Source of the DNA: Chelydra serpentina
Taxonomy: Eukaryota; Chordata; Testudines; Chelydridae
Direction: 5' to 3'
DNA length: 64,000 nt
NCBI GenBank assembly: GCA_037349315.1
Contig: JBAIAC010000004.1
Location: 26,663,001 to 26,727,000 of the forward strand
Shown: positions 25,401 through 36,370 of the stretch, one piece after another
Position numbering within the stretch: position 1 is the first letter of the stretch
How the letters are laid out: each line of letters starts with the position of its first letter
The notes under the pieces: model-generated
The model's input: the letters and a program-made list of their open reading frames with translations, nothing else
Database searches by the model: none
Told to the model about the DNA's origin: nothing
Program-made: the position numbers and the translations under genes

Positions 25401-26406
25401 ACAGCTTGGCACCTGATTCACGTCTCATTTCCACTTGTATAAATGTGGTGTAACTAAGTAAAAAGCCATGGGATTTGCACCAGTGTGAGAAGTGAGTCAG
25501 TTCCCCTGTGTCACAGATTGTCATTACATTTTCTTCTGGGCTAAGACAGGGTATGGATGTTTGTGAGAAGTGCCTACTGAGTAGATCAGCCATATACATC
25601 GGCATTATTGTACACATACTACTGTTTAAAGAAACAGCTTACCTGATGATAGTTCCATGCCTTCCAGTTCTCCTGGCTCATCTCCCACGTGTTAAGGGCT
25701 ACATCAATATGTAGCTAACGTTGTCTTGTCACTTTTAGCAATAATGTTATTAATGCTGACTGGATGTCTTTTCATCTCTACTGCATATCGTTCATGTTGT
25801 GGCATGAGAAAATAAGCACTGGAGTTCATTTGTTACAAGCGGCTATATACCCTTTTTCACTGCTCCAGGTTGGGAACATTCATTGATCCAGGATGCTACA
25901 GTTAGCATTAACTCTATTCAGATTAAGGGCACACGCTTCACTGTGAGAACCCAACTGCTGTGGCTGCCTTGTGTCGGGGTTGAAATGCACAAACAGCTGT
26001 TCATCTGCCAAGGCAACTCTGACTATTGCAATGACTAGAATTTGTGATCTCACAAAGTGATGTGTATTGGGCTGTAGCAACTCTGAGATGTGCTTTTCTT
26101 ACAGGCCCATGTCACTCATAAACCTGTATTACTAATGTGGATCCTGATGACAAGAGAAAGCACCATCTTGTTTTGCAGGTCATTCTCTTGCCCTAGGTTA
26201 TCTAGAAATGGTCATTTATGCCAGAAGGTGGCTATATTTGGCCCAGAACAGATGCACTGAGGAATGCACATGGTGTCCCAACAAACTGATTAACTGAGCA
26301 AGCTAGTTAATAGGGCTTATTACAGTCAAAGCAATCCTGGGACTGGTTGGAATGTAGCATGCCATAAAATATCACTTCAAGTACCTGAAATTTACTTCTC
26401 CACACC
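22453..26406. other. Non-coding stretch, possible old LTR fragment
   Basis: No gene recognised. Around 24700-25400 the sequence has AATAAA (in TTAATAAATCTTTAG), a GTAAGTAACTGG segment and a long low-coding texture that recalls an LTR. No TG...CA ends or target duplication could be set, so it is not called as an element. Confidence 0.35.
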
Positions 26407-26773
26407 CAGAGGTGGATTAAGATTTTGTGAGGCCCTGGCCAGAGCAAGTGCAGGACCCTCCCTACCCCTTCCCCTGCAGTCCCCACCCCCTCAGCCAGTG
26501 CTCCTGCCGGGGAAATGGAGTCAGGGCACAGGGGCTTGCCTTGCTCCACCACACCCGGCGCTCCTGCCGGGTGGGCAAGCAGAGTGGGGCAAGCCCCCAT
26601 GCTCCGACCCTGCTCCCCAAGAGGAGCGCCGGACAGGCAGAGCAAGTCGGGGTGTGGGAGCGCCTATTTTTTCAGGCCCCCCCAATTGGCCTCTGGGCCC
26701 AGGTCCCAGTGGCGCCCAGGGCCCAGGCTCCAATTGGCCCCTGGGCACAGACCCCACTGGCTAGTCCATCACC
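26407..26773. mobile_element. hAT-like MITE, CAGAGGTGGATTAAG family
   Basis: Begins CAGAGGTGGATTAAGATTTT and GTGAGGCCCTGGCCAGAGC, and ends near CTAGTCCATCACC, a decayed inverted repeat of the left end. The body is GC-rich. It is related to the element at 56078-56402 (CAAAGGCGGATTACCATTTT, GTGGGGCCCTGGACCAGAGC; shared CCCCCAATTGGC). Flanking octamers do not match well here. The open frames on both strands across it are composition artefacts. Confidence 0.65.
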
Positions 26774-29351
26774 ATCTACATAAAAGCTGGGGGACCAGAG
26801 CTGAGCAACATATTTCAGACAAAGTCTTTCGGTCAAAAAATAATCTTGCAAACAAATGTCGACAATTTTATGGAAAAACTGGTTTGTTTGATTTTCATTG
26901 CATTTTTTGTTCCAATTTAGCCAACAAAAATTATTAATTTTAAGCATGTGTTTTAGTCAATTGTCTTTAATGCTTAAGTGCTTTGCCGAGAGGGGAGTGA
27001 CATGTCTATGGCAGGAGAGAGAATGTTGGCTGCTGCAGTCTGAATGGACAATAGCACTCTGAGCACAATGGATATGTACAATATTTAGTTTAATGTATCT
27101 ATTGCCTACCTGTTAAACCTTATATTTAATACTCGTAGTAATTGTTATGAACTCCCTATTTAAGAATGTTTTGTCCAACCTATTAAATAAACTAAAGATA
27201 GGTAACAGAGAGGCTTATACAGATTTCTCTACTGTACACATTCTAACCAGGACTTCTCCAAATTTATTTATTTAAATTATTCACTGTCACATGCCACCTA
27301 GTGGCCTGTCAAGAAATTGTATTTCAGTAAATGATAGGGTACAAGATCCTTAATTTTCAAAAGGTGGGGACTCAGGTCTTTGTGCAAATCAGTACATGCA
27401 TACCCAAACAGCTGATTACAGCAGTTCTAACTCACAATTACCCATTTTACACTCCATAATTGGGAGGGAAATACACAAAATCATGTGTACACATTTTAGT
27501 TTATGGGCCTCCACTTCCTATTTGTCATAATGAGGTCCTTAATTCAAACAGTTACTAAATATTTATTTTGCTTATGGAGGCTGTTAGATGGGTTATTCCT
27601 TCACCCTCCCACTTCCCTGGTCCTTCTCGCATGAACAGAGAGCAACAATACCCGAAGTCCGATGGTGCAAACAATTCAATATGTATTGGGGTGAACTTCC
27701 AGCAAGCTTAAATCCAAGTTCCTTTTCCCTAATTTTCAAATCCCAACTTACTTCCTGTTTGCCCCTAATTTATATAGTAATATTCTCAGCTATACCTTAA
27801 CCAGTCATTCTACTGAAATTTACCTAACCAATCCTAACATTGTAACATGATTAGCTAACCAATTATATCCCACCACCTTAATTAGTTTACACCCAGCAAA
27901 ATTAATTATACAGCAGACAGAAACAATCACAGAACCAGACGGAGACCATGCAAATAAACAATAGCAAAGTGGGAACTATAATGACAAAACAATACAGAAG
28001 TGAGGATTTCACAATTACATCTATAAAGACATAAGGGTTTCCCAACTATGTCGATTGATAACTGAGTTCTTACCAAACAGAAAATTATCAAACCAAATTT
28101 CCTTTTACATCTTCTAGGCTCTTCCCTTTATCTGGAGGTGATAGATCAGATCACCTTTCTAACAGCCCCAGATTGCCTTATTTTAATATGACTGGTTTGA
28201 AATGTGTGAGGATTTGACTGTACACTTCCCAGCTTATGGCTGCTCCCTCTGCTTAGCCAAAGGCCTTAGCTTAAGAACAGGGCCTCAGACTGTCACAGTG
28301 AGAGAAGGCCGTTACACAGGCAGACAGTGATTTTGATTCTCTCTTTTATACCTCTATAACTAGCTAAATGATAAGTATATACCTAAATTCTTAAAGTATA
28401 GGCCTTTACACAGACAGGCTTGAATATCTATTTCCTAACAGAGGCTTTCACCAAAGGAAAGAGTAAGGCAAAGAAGATTTATTTCAGTTGAAGGCCTTAC
28501 TCAGAGCCTGATTCTGCTACTCTTCCTCTAATAAATTAGCATTTAGAATACCTGTGCTAATGATTCCTTTGGTTTCAAAGTGCCCTATGGCCAGCCAGAA
28601 GAGTAAGGATTCATGAAACATATTCCTGTTTGAAAGTTGCATAATTCAGCAAGTGAGGGAATATGGTTCTATTGGGACTAATCACAAAGTACTACTCATG
28701 GTGAATAAGGATGGAAGAATCAGGCCCTGAGAAATTGGTAATATTTTCCTTCTTTTCATATGAAATGATTATTCTTTGGTTTCCTTTGCAGCTTACACAC
28801 CAACTCAGCATCCACTATTTCATTCAGTTCTCAGATTCTTTTTGTTTTCATAAACTTTCCTCTACCTTACCCCCACTGATTTTTAATTATCATGCCATGA
28901 TACATTTTAAATAATAGCATCAGATGACAGGTTTTGAAGGCAAACACCTTCTACTCTCTTATCACAGATGGAACATAATTGCTGCAGTTAACTGGATTAC
29001 AATAGCTATTATGTCATTATCATAGAGACACTTCCTTTGCTGTCTGTATCAATTATCTCCTTAGTCTGACAAAACTGATTAATACATTTCCACAGTGGAA
29101 AATAAAAGAAAACCAAACCAAACGAGGAATTATCTTTTTTGGAATTCTCAAATAAGCTGTTTGATGTATTCATTTTAAATTCCAATTGTTCTGTGTATTT
29201 AATAGTAAAATATATTGTGTGAAAGTGGGGACTCAATGGATGGTATCTGACCACAGTGCATTGTTGACCATGACAATTTTTGTCTAATGAATTGGATGGT
29301 ACAAAGCCACTGCTGAACTTGAAAATGGTTGAATATCTTTTTCTCCTGCTC
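26774..29351. other. AT-rich non-coding stretch
   Basis: No gene or clear repeat recognised. Confidence 0.4.
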
Positions 29352-29470
29352 TTTGCCTATCTTGTCTATTTAGACGGTAACATCTTTTGGACCGGCTCTT
29401 ATTCTGTATTTGTACAGTGCCTGGCACGATAGGACCCTGATCTTGGTTAGTCCCTGTGCACCACTGAAAT
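29352..29470 (+). repeat. Ancient repeat, CR1/L2-type 3' end
   Basis: Contains TTTGTACAGTGCCTGGCACG and ATAGGACCCTGATCTTGG, matching the block order of 18695-18810. Confidence 0.5.
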
Positions 29471-29625
29471 AAACAAAAGGAAACTGAATAGACCTCCCCG
29501 TTCTGCTGGGTGTAAACTACTTGATTATCCACATTCTACTAGAAGATATTATATCTGATGTATTATCTTACAGCATATGATTTGTTACCTTCTCTTTTAT
29601 TCCATTTTAAAATGATCTGCATGGG

Positions 29626-29905
29626 AGCATGGTCCAGTGAACAATGCACTGCAGTGGAAAGTCAAGAGATTTTGATTCTATTCCCAGTTTTGCTGCTGAC
29701 TTGACATGTAATGTGATTCGCCCTAAGTCACAACTTCATTCTTCTATTCACCTTCCCCGGAGAAGGGAAATAGAAGAATGAAGTTGGTCTGTGTCTGTTT
29801 AGAGTACTGAGTTTTTCAGAGCAAAACTATGTGTTTGCAGAGCATCTAGCACATTCGGGCCCTGATCTCAGTTAGGACTTACCGTAATATAAATAATATA
29901 CACAA
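29626..29905 (+). repeat. MIR-like remnant with CR1/L2-like tail
   Basis: Starts GCATGGTCCAGTGAACAATG, with TTCTATTCCCAGTTTTGCTG in the middle, as in sauropsid MIR-like SINEs. From about 29815 it runs into TTTGCAGAGCATCTAGCACA and GGGCCCTGATCTCAG, the common old LINE-like tail. Confidence 0.5.
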
Positions 29906-30061
29906 AAGCTGAAAATAGGATATTGTACCTTATCACACAATCCAACAATGGTGCATATTCAGTCGCAGGAGGAAGCTAAGAGCATGGTCACAAAAGGTAA
30001 TTAACCAGGGGTCTTTCTACTAACAATGCCAGGGACAAGCGGGCATGGAAGAGACAGGGAA

Positions 30062-30270
30062 GAATGTTCCAAAAGTAGATGCGCCAGCCAAAACTACCAA
30101 GGGCAGTGGTGGATTCTTCATCTTGTCAAATCAAGACTGGATGCCCTTCTGGAAGATATGCATTAGTCAAACACAAGGGGCTCAGTGTATAACAGGGTGA
30201 AATTCTGTGGCTTGTGATATACAGGAGGCCAAACTAGATTTAATTCAGGCCTTAAATTCTATAACTCTGT
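30062..30270 (+). repeat. CR1-like 3' end fragment
   Basis: Contains CAAGACTGGATGCCCTTCTG, GGTGAAATTCTGTGGCTTGT, GGCCAAACTAGATT and the terminal CCTTAAATTCTATAACTCTG. This is the pattern of one group of sauropsid CR1 3' untranslated regions. Confidence 0.6.
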
Positions 30271-31949
30271 TAAGGAGCAGGATCTGCCAGAACCATGCAT
30301 AAGCTCTGGAATCCCACTGCACAGGATGATCCAGATGTCCACGAGTGAGAAACACAGTTGCCAACTGTCACATGGTAAATAAGCACCCCAACTTTAACAA
30401 TCAGCCAAACAATCAAGCTAATCCCATTCAAAACAAGACCGAAACAAGCCAATCTCTAAGAACTCCAACACTCTATGTGACTAGATTCCCCCCGGTGTGC
30501 GGCTGGGACTCATGAAACATATTCCTGAGCCTGCTGTGCACCCCTGATTCTCTCCCCCCCTTGCCTTTGCTTGCCCATCATTGCTCCCCCTTGCCGGGAG
30601 CCGATCAAAAAAAAGAAAGAAAGAAGCAGAAGCAACAAGCTACAAGCCAAACTAGCCAACAAGCAACTCACAAGCCAATTAAGCCAAACACAAGCCCAAT
30701 TTCTGTGGTTTTTTCGTGGGTTTGGCAGGTCTGGTGAGAAAGTGAGAAATTTTTAGAACAGATGTAATCACTAAAAACTAATTAACATAATAAAATTTGC
30801 TTTTACATGATGGGGTAGAAGAGGGGAAGAGATTTGGATTGTTCCAGCAGCACTGAATATTGGACTGTCTGGTTCCCAAGATATTCATATGTAGATTACT
30901 TTCCTGTTGCTAATGGCTGCTGCATTTTATTCAAATCATAGGCTGGGAATGCACAGCACATGTTTTTAAGTTGTCACAGTGATGCTCTGGGTCACATACT
31001 CTGGGGAAAATGTGCTTATGACAGGGGAATTTGGATTCACATTATGCCATTTGAGGACGAAGTTAAGAGGTTCAAGAATAATGACTTTACTTGTCTTATT
31101 ATTCAGACATGTTAATGGCAGCCCCCATGATATGCTTGGCACTTTCCAGACATTCAAAAGATGGACCCTGCCCTGAAGAATTCATAATCCAGGAGGAATT
31201 TAGTCATCTCACATCCTACCTGGTTCTTTACCTGAATGGTCCTTTAACCCAGCACTTGCAGTTGAGTCCTGGCCTGACAAGAGTAGAAAAACCTGGAGGG
31301 AGGCTTCATTTCTTGGAGGATAGACAGATCATTAGGCTGAAAATTGAATGCTTGTGCTAAATAAGGTAAGTAAACAGGTTAGTAGGCTAAGTTGTTTGAG
31401 TCAAATACGATAAGAGGGAGAACATACCAAGGGACCTATTTACTATGAACTAGATAACAAGAGACAAAATAAGTTAGGAATGCAGAGATGAGGTAAAGAG
31501 AAAGTTGAACCATGGACAGCGCATAGACAGTGAATGCTGCACAGGGATTGATTCCTGAAAAGTAACCAAGGCAATCCAAAAATGTGTGATGACATCTATA
31601 GTAAATGCCATGAGATATGTAATGTATCTAAAGGCTGAGGATTTCTGTGTAACTTTAGAACTATGATGTACCCTGCATCCCCCCCATTCTCCCACGTTTG
31701 AGTCTGATCAACTCAGCGTAACACTGCTGTATGCCATATACCTGAGTGACAAAGCCTGGAGTCAAACTGAGTTCTTGGAAAGAAGAATGGAAAGAGGTCT
31801 TGGAGGGAATCCCAACAGCACTTAGCTGATGGAGCAGGCAGCAGAAGTGGGAGGTTCTAGGTGGCTCCCCTCAGATCATTTGAAGAACCAAGGGGAAGGT
31901 AGGGTCAAGACACATTTTGTTAAAGTTTTAGGAAACTATGTATGTGAAG
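30271..31949. other. Non-coding left flank of the Tx1 LINE
   Basis: AT-rich, no gene recognised. The last bases before the LINE are TATGTGAAGATAT. Confidence 0.4.
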
Positions 31950-31953
31950 ATAT

Positions 31954-33573
31954 TGTGACAAAGTTCCTCCTCTACCTTGGTGAGTCCTGCGCTTATTGGC
32001 GGAGTTTGATTGCCTCAGAGATCTTCCCCTCTGGTAGAACCCACAGTCAAATTCCTCCTGTCTCTGATCAGGAGTTGGGAGGTTTGGGGGGAACCCGGGC
32101 CCGCCCTCTACTCCGGGTTCCAGCCCAGGGCCCTGTGGATTGCAGTTGTCTATAGGGTTTCCTGTAACAGCTGCATGACAGCTACAACTCCCTGGGCTAC
32201 TTCCCCACGGCCTCCACCCAACACCTTCTTTATGCTTACTGCAGGACCTTCCTCCTGATGGTCTGCTGACGCTTGTACTCCTCAGTCCTTCAACTCTTCT
32301 CACTCTCAACTCCTTGTGTGCCTCTTGCTCCCAGCTCCTCACATGCAACCCCACAAACTGAAGGGAGCTCCTTTTTAAACCCAGGTGCCCTGATTAGCCT
32401 GCCTGTTTTAATTGATTCTACCAGGTTCTTCTTAATTGGCTCCAGGTGTCCTAATTAGCCTGCCTGCCTTAAATTGGTTCCAGAAAGTTCCTGTTTGTTC
32501 TAGTGCAGCCCCTGCTCTGGTCACTCAGGGAACAGAAACCTGCTTCTCCAGTATCTCTACTCCCCATTCTCTTGAGGTCGTCCTGCTGGCTGGTTGCTCC
32601 CCTGGCGGCTGCTGCTGTAGGGGGGACCCTGCTGGTGTGACCCCCCAAGGGGGAGTGTGAGGCCCCACTGTTTCCATCATTTTGGGGGCCTCCCCCGGCT
32701 AGGTTGCTGTTGCCTTGCTGCTGCAGAGTCTGCTATTGCTGCTGGAGCTGAGGAAGGAGTGGAGGAAGCCTTGTTCTGTGGAGGGGGATTATAACATCTT
32801 TGCTTGTGCAGTGGTAGGTGCCTTTGTTGTGGGGAATTGGGGGAGTGGCGTGGAGCCCTCCCCCTGGCCTGTTTGCCCCCCCTCCTACCACCACCGATGC
32901 CCCCTTTGCTTTTTCACCTTCCTACCTGTCTCTTGGCTCTGTTCTCCACTCCCCAGCCCAGCAGTTTGCTCTGTCCTTCTTTCCACTCCAGGACAGTAGC
33001 TGCAGCGAGCAGGCATTTGTTTGTCAGGTGCCCGTGAGTGCGCGTTTCCCTTCCCCTCCCTTGGTTTTGTCCTCCCTCCCTTGCTGCATTTGGCTGGTGG
33101 GCTTCCCTTTCCCCCTGCTTCGCCCCCTGGCCTGTCTTTGCAGCTGTCTGCCCCCTTTCCCTTTGCTGCCTGTCCTGCCCGTTCCCTTTCTGCCCACCCT
33201 GTTTGCTCTGTTTTGCCCTGCCCTGTTTTTTTTGGTCCTTGGTTAGTTTGTTTGTCCCGCCCTCCTGATCAGACCATCCCCTTCGTTCCGACCCTTTGCT
33301 TTTTGCCCCCCCTCCTGGTTAGCCCTCATTGCCAGCGTGCCCACGTCCCTTTCTCAGCGCCTGGAACCCCCCCCGCCCCCCCGTTCTGTTATTTCCCTCA
33401 CCGATGTGCACTCCATTATGATGTTTTAGTTTTCCTTTCCCTTCCTTAGTGCAGCCGGGGGAGCCGGCGTCCTTTTCATCTTGTGCTAGGAGTTGTGTCC
33501 TTTGTTTTTCCTTTGTCTCCTTTTGTTGGCGCCCTCCTGCCCTGCTTTCAGCCTAGCGGGTGGGGTGTGGTAG
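31954..33573 (+). promoter_or_regulatory. 5' leader of the Tx1 LINE
   Basis: Starts TGTGACAAAGTTCCTCCTCT. The first 600 bp are mixed composition with two near copies of a module: CAGGTGCCCTGATTAGCCTG (32382) and CAGGTGTCCTAATTAGCCTG (32443). From about 32700 the strand becomes C/T-rich and G-poor, down to ORF1. By analogy with other LINEs this leader would carry the internal promoter, but no specific promoter motif was identified. The many frames open in it have skewed Pro/Ser/Leu composition and overlap on all frames, so I do not call them genes. Confidence 0.55.
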
Positions 33574-34179
33574 CCGTTCCCCCCACACCTCCCCTCCCTT
33601 CCCCCCCTTCCTTCCCTCCCCTCATTCCCTTCCACCTGCCCTAGAGGCTGTCCCCATCGCCCTTCTCCTGTGGTGGGTGGTTCAGGGGGTGGGAAGGGCC
33701 GGGGGACGAAAAAGGGCAAGGGCCCCGCCCGGAGGGCGATACCCCCCGGGGCGGTGGCTCCTTTTCCCGCTGCGGCCCTGTTAACGGCCGCAGCCCCCTC
33801 TTCTCCCTTACCTGTTGTTCCCTCCACCAGCTCTGGGGGTGCTGCTTCCTCGGCCCCCAGGGCGTATGCCCAGGTGGCTGCGACCCCTCCGCTCGCCGCC
33901 TCACAATCTGCTCCAGCCGCTTCCCGGAATACCATTCCCGGTGGCCGGGGCCCCTTTCCCACCCTCACCAGGGAGCACGGGGTGCGTTGCCTCCTGGTGC
34001 CGGCCTCGCCCCACGTCGAAACCTACGTGCGGGCGTTGGCACGGGTGGTGGGGCCCACGGCCGTGGTGGCGGCCTCTAAGATGTTTGGGAAGGCGGTGTT
34101 CTTCCTGACGTCAGAGGCCGCTGCCCAGGAGGCGGTGGAGAGGGGCTTGGCGGTGGGGGGCCATTCACGTCCCCCTTGA
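33574..34179 (+). pseudogene. Tx1 LINE ORF1, N-terminal part (before frameshift)
   Basis: First part of the ORF1 protein, the presumed RNA-binding partner of ORF2. The frame is open from the stop at 33571 to TGA at 34177. There is no ATG near its start; a GTG at 33670 is the first plausible codon, so the true start is unclear or lost. Ala/Pro-rich sequence is followed by a compact domain with GVRCLLVPASPHVETYVRAL and FGKAVFFLTSEAAAQEAVE, which has the look of an RRM-like fold, as in other Tx1/L1 ORF1 proteins (inference). After AVGG the frame stops early; the continuation VPLEPLEDLGVRVVF lies in the next frame. A one-base indel within about 34156-34177 would explain this. Confidence 0.65.
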
Positions 34180-34183
34180 GCCA

Positions 34184-36370
34184 TTGGAGGACCTGGGCGT
34201 ACGGGTGGTTTTTTCCTCTGTCCCTCCCTTCCTCCCCAATGCCGCCCTTTTGCCGTTCCTCTCCACCTTGGGGAGGCCCGTGTCCGTCCTCAGCCCCCTT
34301 TCGTTGGGCTGTAAGGACCCCGCCCTCCGCCACGTTTTGTCGTTCCGCCGGCAGGTGCAGGTTCAAGTGCCGCCGGCGGCACGTGGCGGGGAGGCGTTGG
34401 AGGGGTCCTTTCTGGTGCCCCATCGAGGGGCCCAGTACTGGGTTTTTTATTCTTTGGGGGAGGCCCGGTGCTTTCTCTGCCGGGCGGCGGGGCACGTCCG
34501 GAGGGACTGCCCCCTGGCCCGGCTTGGAGGGGCACCTGGGACCCTCACTACCCGGAAGGGCGTCGGCTCTTCCAACGCCGGCGGCCCTGATCGCCCGGAC
34601 CCTGGGGTCACCCCTCCTCCATTTGTGACCCCTGTCATCTCCGCTCGGGTCTCGGGGGTGGCCCCCCCGACGTGCCCAGATGAGCGTGCGGGCCCCACCG
34701 CTGAGGTGGATAGTAGACTGGAGCCCGCGGAGGAGAGGGTGGCAGGGCCGGTAATAGGACTGGAACGGGGCCTGCCCCAGGGGGAGAATGTCCCTTTTCC
34801 TGTTGTCCCGCCCTTGTCTTCCCTTACCCTCCCATTATCGCCCTCGCTCCCGGACCCTGACCCGGCTAGCCAGCCCCCTTCTATGGGGAGCTGGGAGTTA
34901 GTACGGGGGAGACGCCGTAAGCGGGGAGCACGGGCCCAGCATCCCCCCCTAGTTGATGAGGGGGAGGGGACCCCCTGTAAAACCAAGAAAGGGGTCGCTG
35001 GCGCCGGGCTTTCCGTTGACCCCCTTGCTGGGGTTTGTCACTTGGAGTCGGCCGAGGTCGCTGCAGCTGAGGAGGCGGGTAGCACCGCCTCCTTTATGGA
35101 GTCTCTTCCTGAGGGGGTAACGGACGGTGCCCACATTGTCCCGCTGCCATCTGTACCCCTTGTGGGTGCCGCGGCGGCTATTGCCCCCGCTGCCGTCGAG
35201 GGGGAACCCGTGGAGGTGGGTGGGGAGTTTACTTCCATCTTTGATGAGATCGAGGCCCTAGGTTTGACTCCAACCACCGAGCGGGTGGATGTTCCCCCGC
35301 TAGGGGGCCTCGGTCAGGGCGCTTGTGATCTGTCACCCCCCCACCCCCCTTTTCCCTCGCCTCAGGCGGATGTCCCTGTTTTGGCCATTGCACCGCCCCA
35401 GGACCTGACCATCTGCCCGGCAGCAAATGGTGACCTGGCTGGTGCCGCCGTGCCCAGTGAGGCGACGGCTGAAGCCAAGCGGCCGGGCTCTGAGCCTGTG
35501 GGTGTTGTGTTTTCTGTAGTAGGGTTGCGGCCCTCCCTCCCCCCGAGTGCTGTTATCGTAGGTGCCTCATTCAGTGGGGCACCTAGGCCTGGTGTGGTGG
35601 AGGCGTCCCACTCCCTTGCTGTCCCTCAGCCCATAACGCTGGGTCAAGGGGCACTGAGACCCGGTGGTCCTGTCACTCGGGCCCCTGATTTTGTCCCTGT
35701 TCCCTGCCCTGATCCTGTTCCCGTCCCAGATCTGTGTCCTGACCCCATCCCCAACCCCACCCCCGTCCTTGACCCCGTCCCTACCCTCTATTCCTTTCCT
35801 TCTCCTGTCATTGCAGCTCCCGGGGTTGCCTCATTTTCTTTTTATGAAGGCCCCCGGGAAGCGGTTTTTGTCTTTCCTTCTCCTGGCCCATCCGGGGCTG
35901 CAGTGCTCCCTCCGCCACGTTCCCTAGGGCCACATGTTGTGTCAGGTGGCGCGGCGCCAGAGGGACGGGCGTTGCGGCGGGGCTCTGATCCCTGCGTACC
36001 TGTCTCGATGGGCCATGAGGCCAGCAGGGGGGCCCAATTGGGGGACGCCCAGGGGTCTGTGACCCCGGTCCCTGCCGCGCAGAGGAGCGAGATGCACTCT
36101 TTCTTGGAAGACACTCGTGGCTCCACGAACAGAGTGCGTCTTGCTCTTCAGCGCTGGGGTGATTTTCATCTGGTTCTCCAGACCGTGAGGGCCGTGTTGG
36201 GGGAGGGCAAAGGGACCGGGAAGCACGGCGCAGTGGCTTACCAGCGGGCCCGCAGCTTCCGTGATGCCCTGCTGTCTTTCGGGGTCGGTCACGGTTTGCT
36301 GCGGGGTCCAATGGGAACCACTAGCGCCCCTGACCGTGAGGATCATCCCCAGCCTTCCTCATGTCGCTGA
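34184..36370 (+). CDS. Tx1 LINE ORF1, main part with CCHC zinc knuckle
   Basis: Second and longer part of ORF1, 728 codons from a TTG taken as the frame start; its real N-terminus is the segment ending at 34179, in another frame. Residues 96-109 form a CX2CX4HX4C zinc knuckle (CFLCRAAGHVRRDC, 34469-34510), typical of nucleic-acid-binding ORF1 proteins of this clade. A long Pro/Val/Gly-rich linker follows, including a run of PDPVPVPD-type repeats near 35695-35805. The C-terminal end (HSFLEDTRGSTNRVRLALQR) may be a folded region. The stop overlaps the ORF2 ATG by 10 bases (ATGTCGCTGA), suggesting that ORF2 is translated by reinitiation. With the upstream frameshift the full protein is probably not made. 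Confidence 0.75.
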   Translation: MEDLGVRVVFSSVPPFLPNAALLPFLSTLGRPVSVLSPLSLGCKDPALRHVLSFRRQVQVQVPPAARGGEALEGSFLVPHRGAQYWVFYSLGEARCFLCRAAGHVRRDCPLARLGGAPGTLTTRKGVGSSNAGGPDRPDPGVTPPPFVTPVISARVSGVAPPTCPDERAGPTAEVDSRLEPAEERVAGPVIGLERGLPQGENVPFPVVPPLSSLTLPLSPSLPDPDPASQPPSMGSWELVRGRRRKRGARAQHPPLVDEGEGTPCKTKKGVAGAGLSVDPLAGVCHLESAEVAAAEEAGSTASFMESLPEGVTDGAHIVPLPSVPLVGAAAAIAPAAVEGEPVEVGGEFTSIFDEIEALGLTPTTERVDVPPLGGLGQGACDLSPPHPPFPSPQADVPVLAIAPPQDLTICPAANGDLAGAAVPSEATAEAKRPGSEPVGVVFSVVGLRPSLPPSAVIVGASFSGAPRPGVVEASHSLAVPQPITLGQGALRPGGPVTRAPDFVPVPCPDPVPVPDLCPDPIPNPTPVLDPVPTLYSFPSPVIAAPGVASFSFYEGPREAVFVFPSPGPSGAAVLPPPRSLGPHVVSGGAAPEGRALRRGSDPCVPVSMGHEASRGAQLGDAQGSVTPVPAAQRSEMHSFLEDTRGSTNRVRLALQRWGDFHLVLQTVRAVLGEGKGTGKHGAVAYQRARSFRDALLSFGVGHGLLRGPMGTTSAPDREDHPQPSSCR
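34469..34510 (+). other. CCHC zinc-knuckle coding segment
   Basis: Encodes C-FL-C-RAAG-H-VRRD-C, with exact retrovirus/LINE zinc-knuckle spacing CX2CX4HX4C. All four metal ligands are intact. Confidence 0.9.

Noticed and set aside
24690..25420. Possible LTR
   Set aside because: An AATAAA signal and general texture suggest it, but no TG...CA ends or target duplication could be found.
32715..33449. Several overlapping open frames of 90-142 codons in the Tx1 leader
   Set aside because: They arise from C/T-rich, stop-poor sequence, are open in all three frames at once, and are Pro/Ser/Leu/Cys-heavy with no motif.
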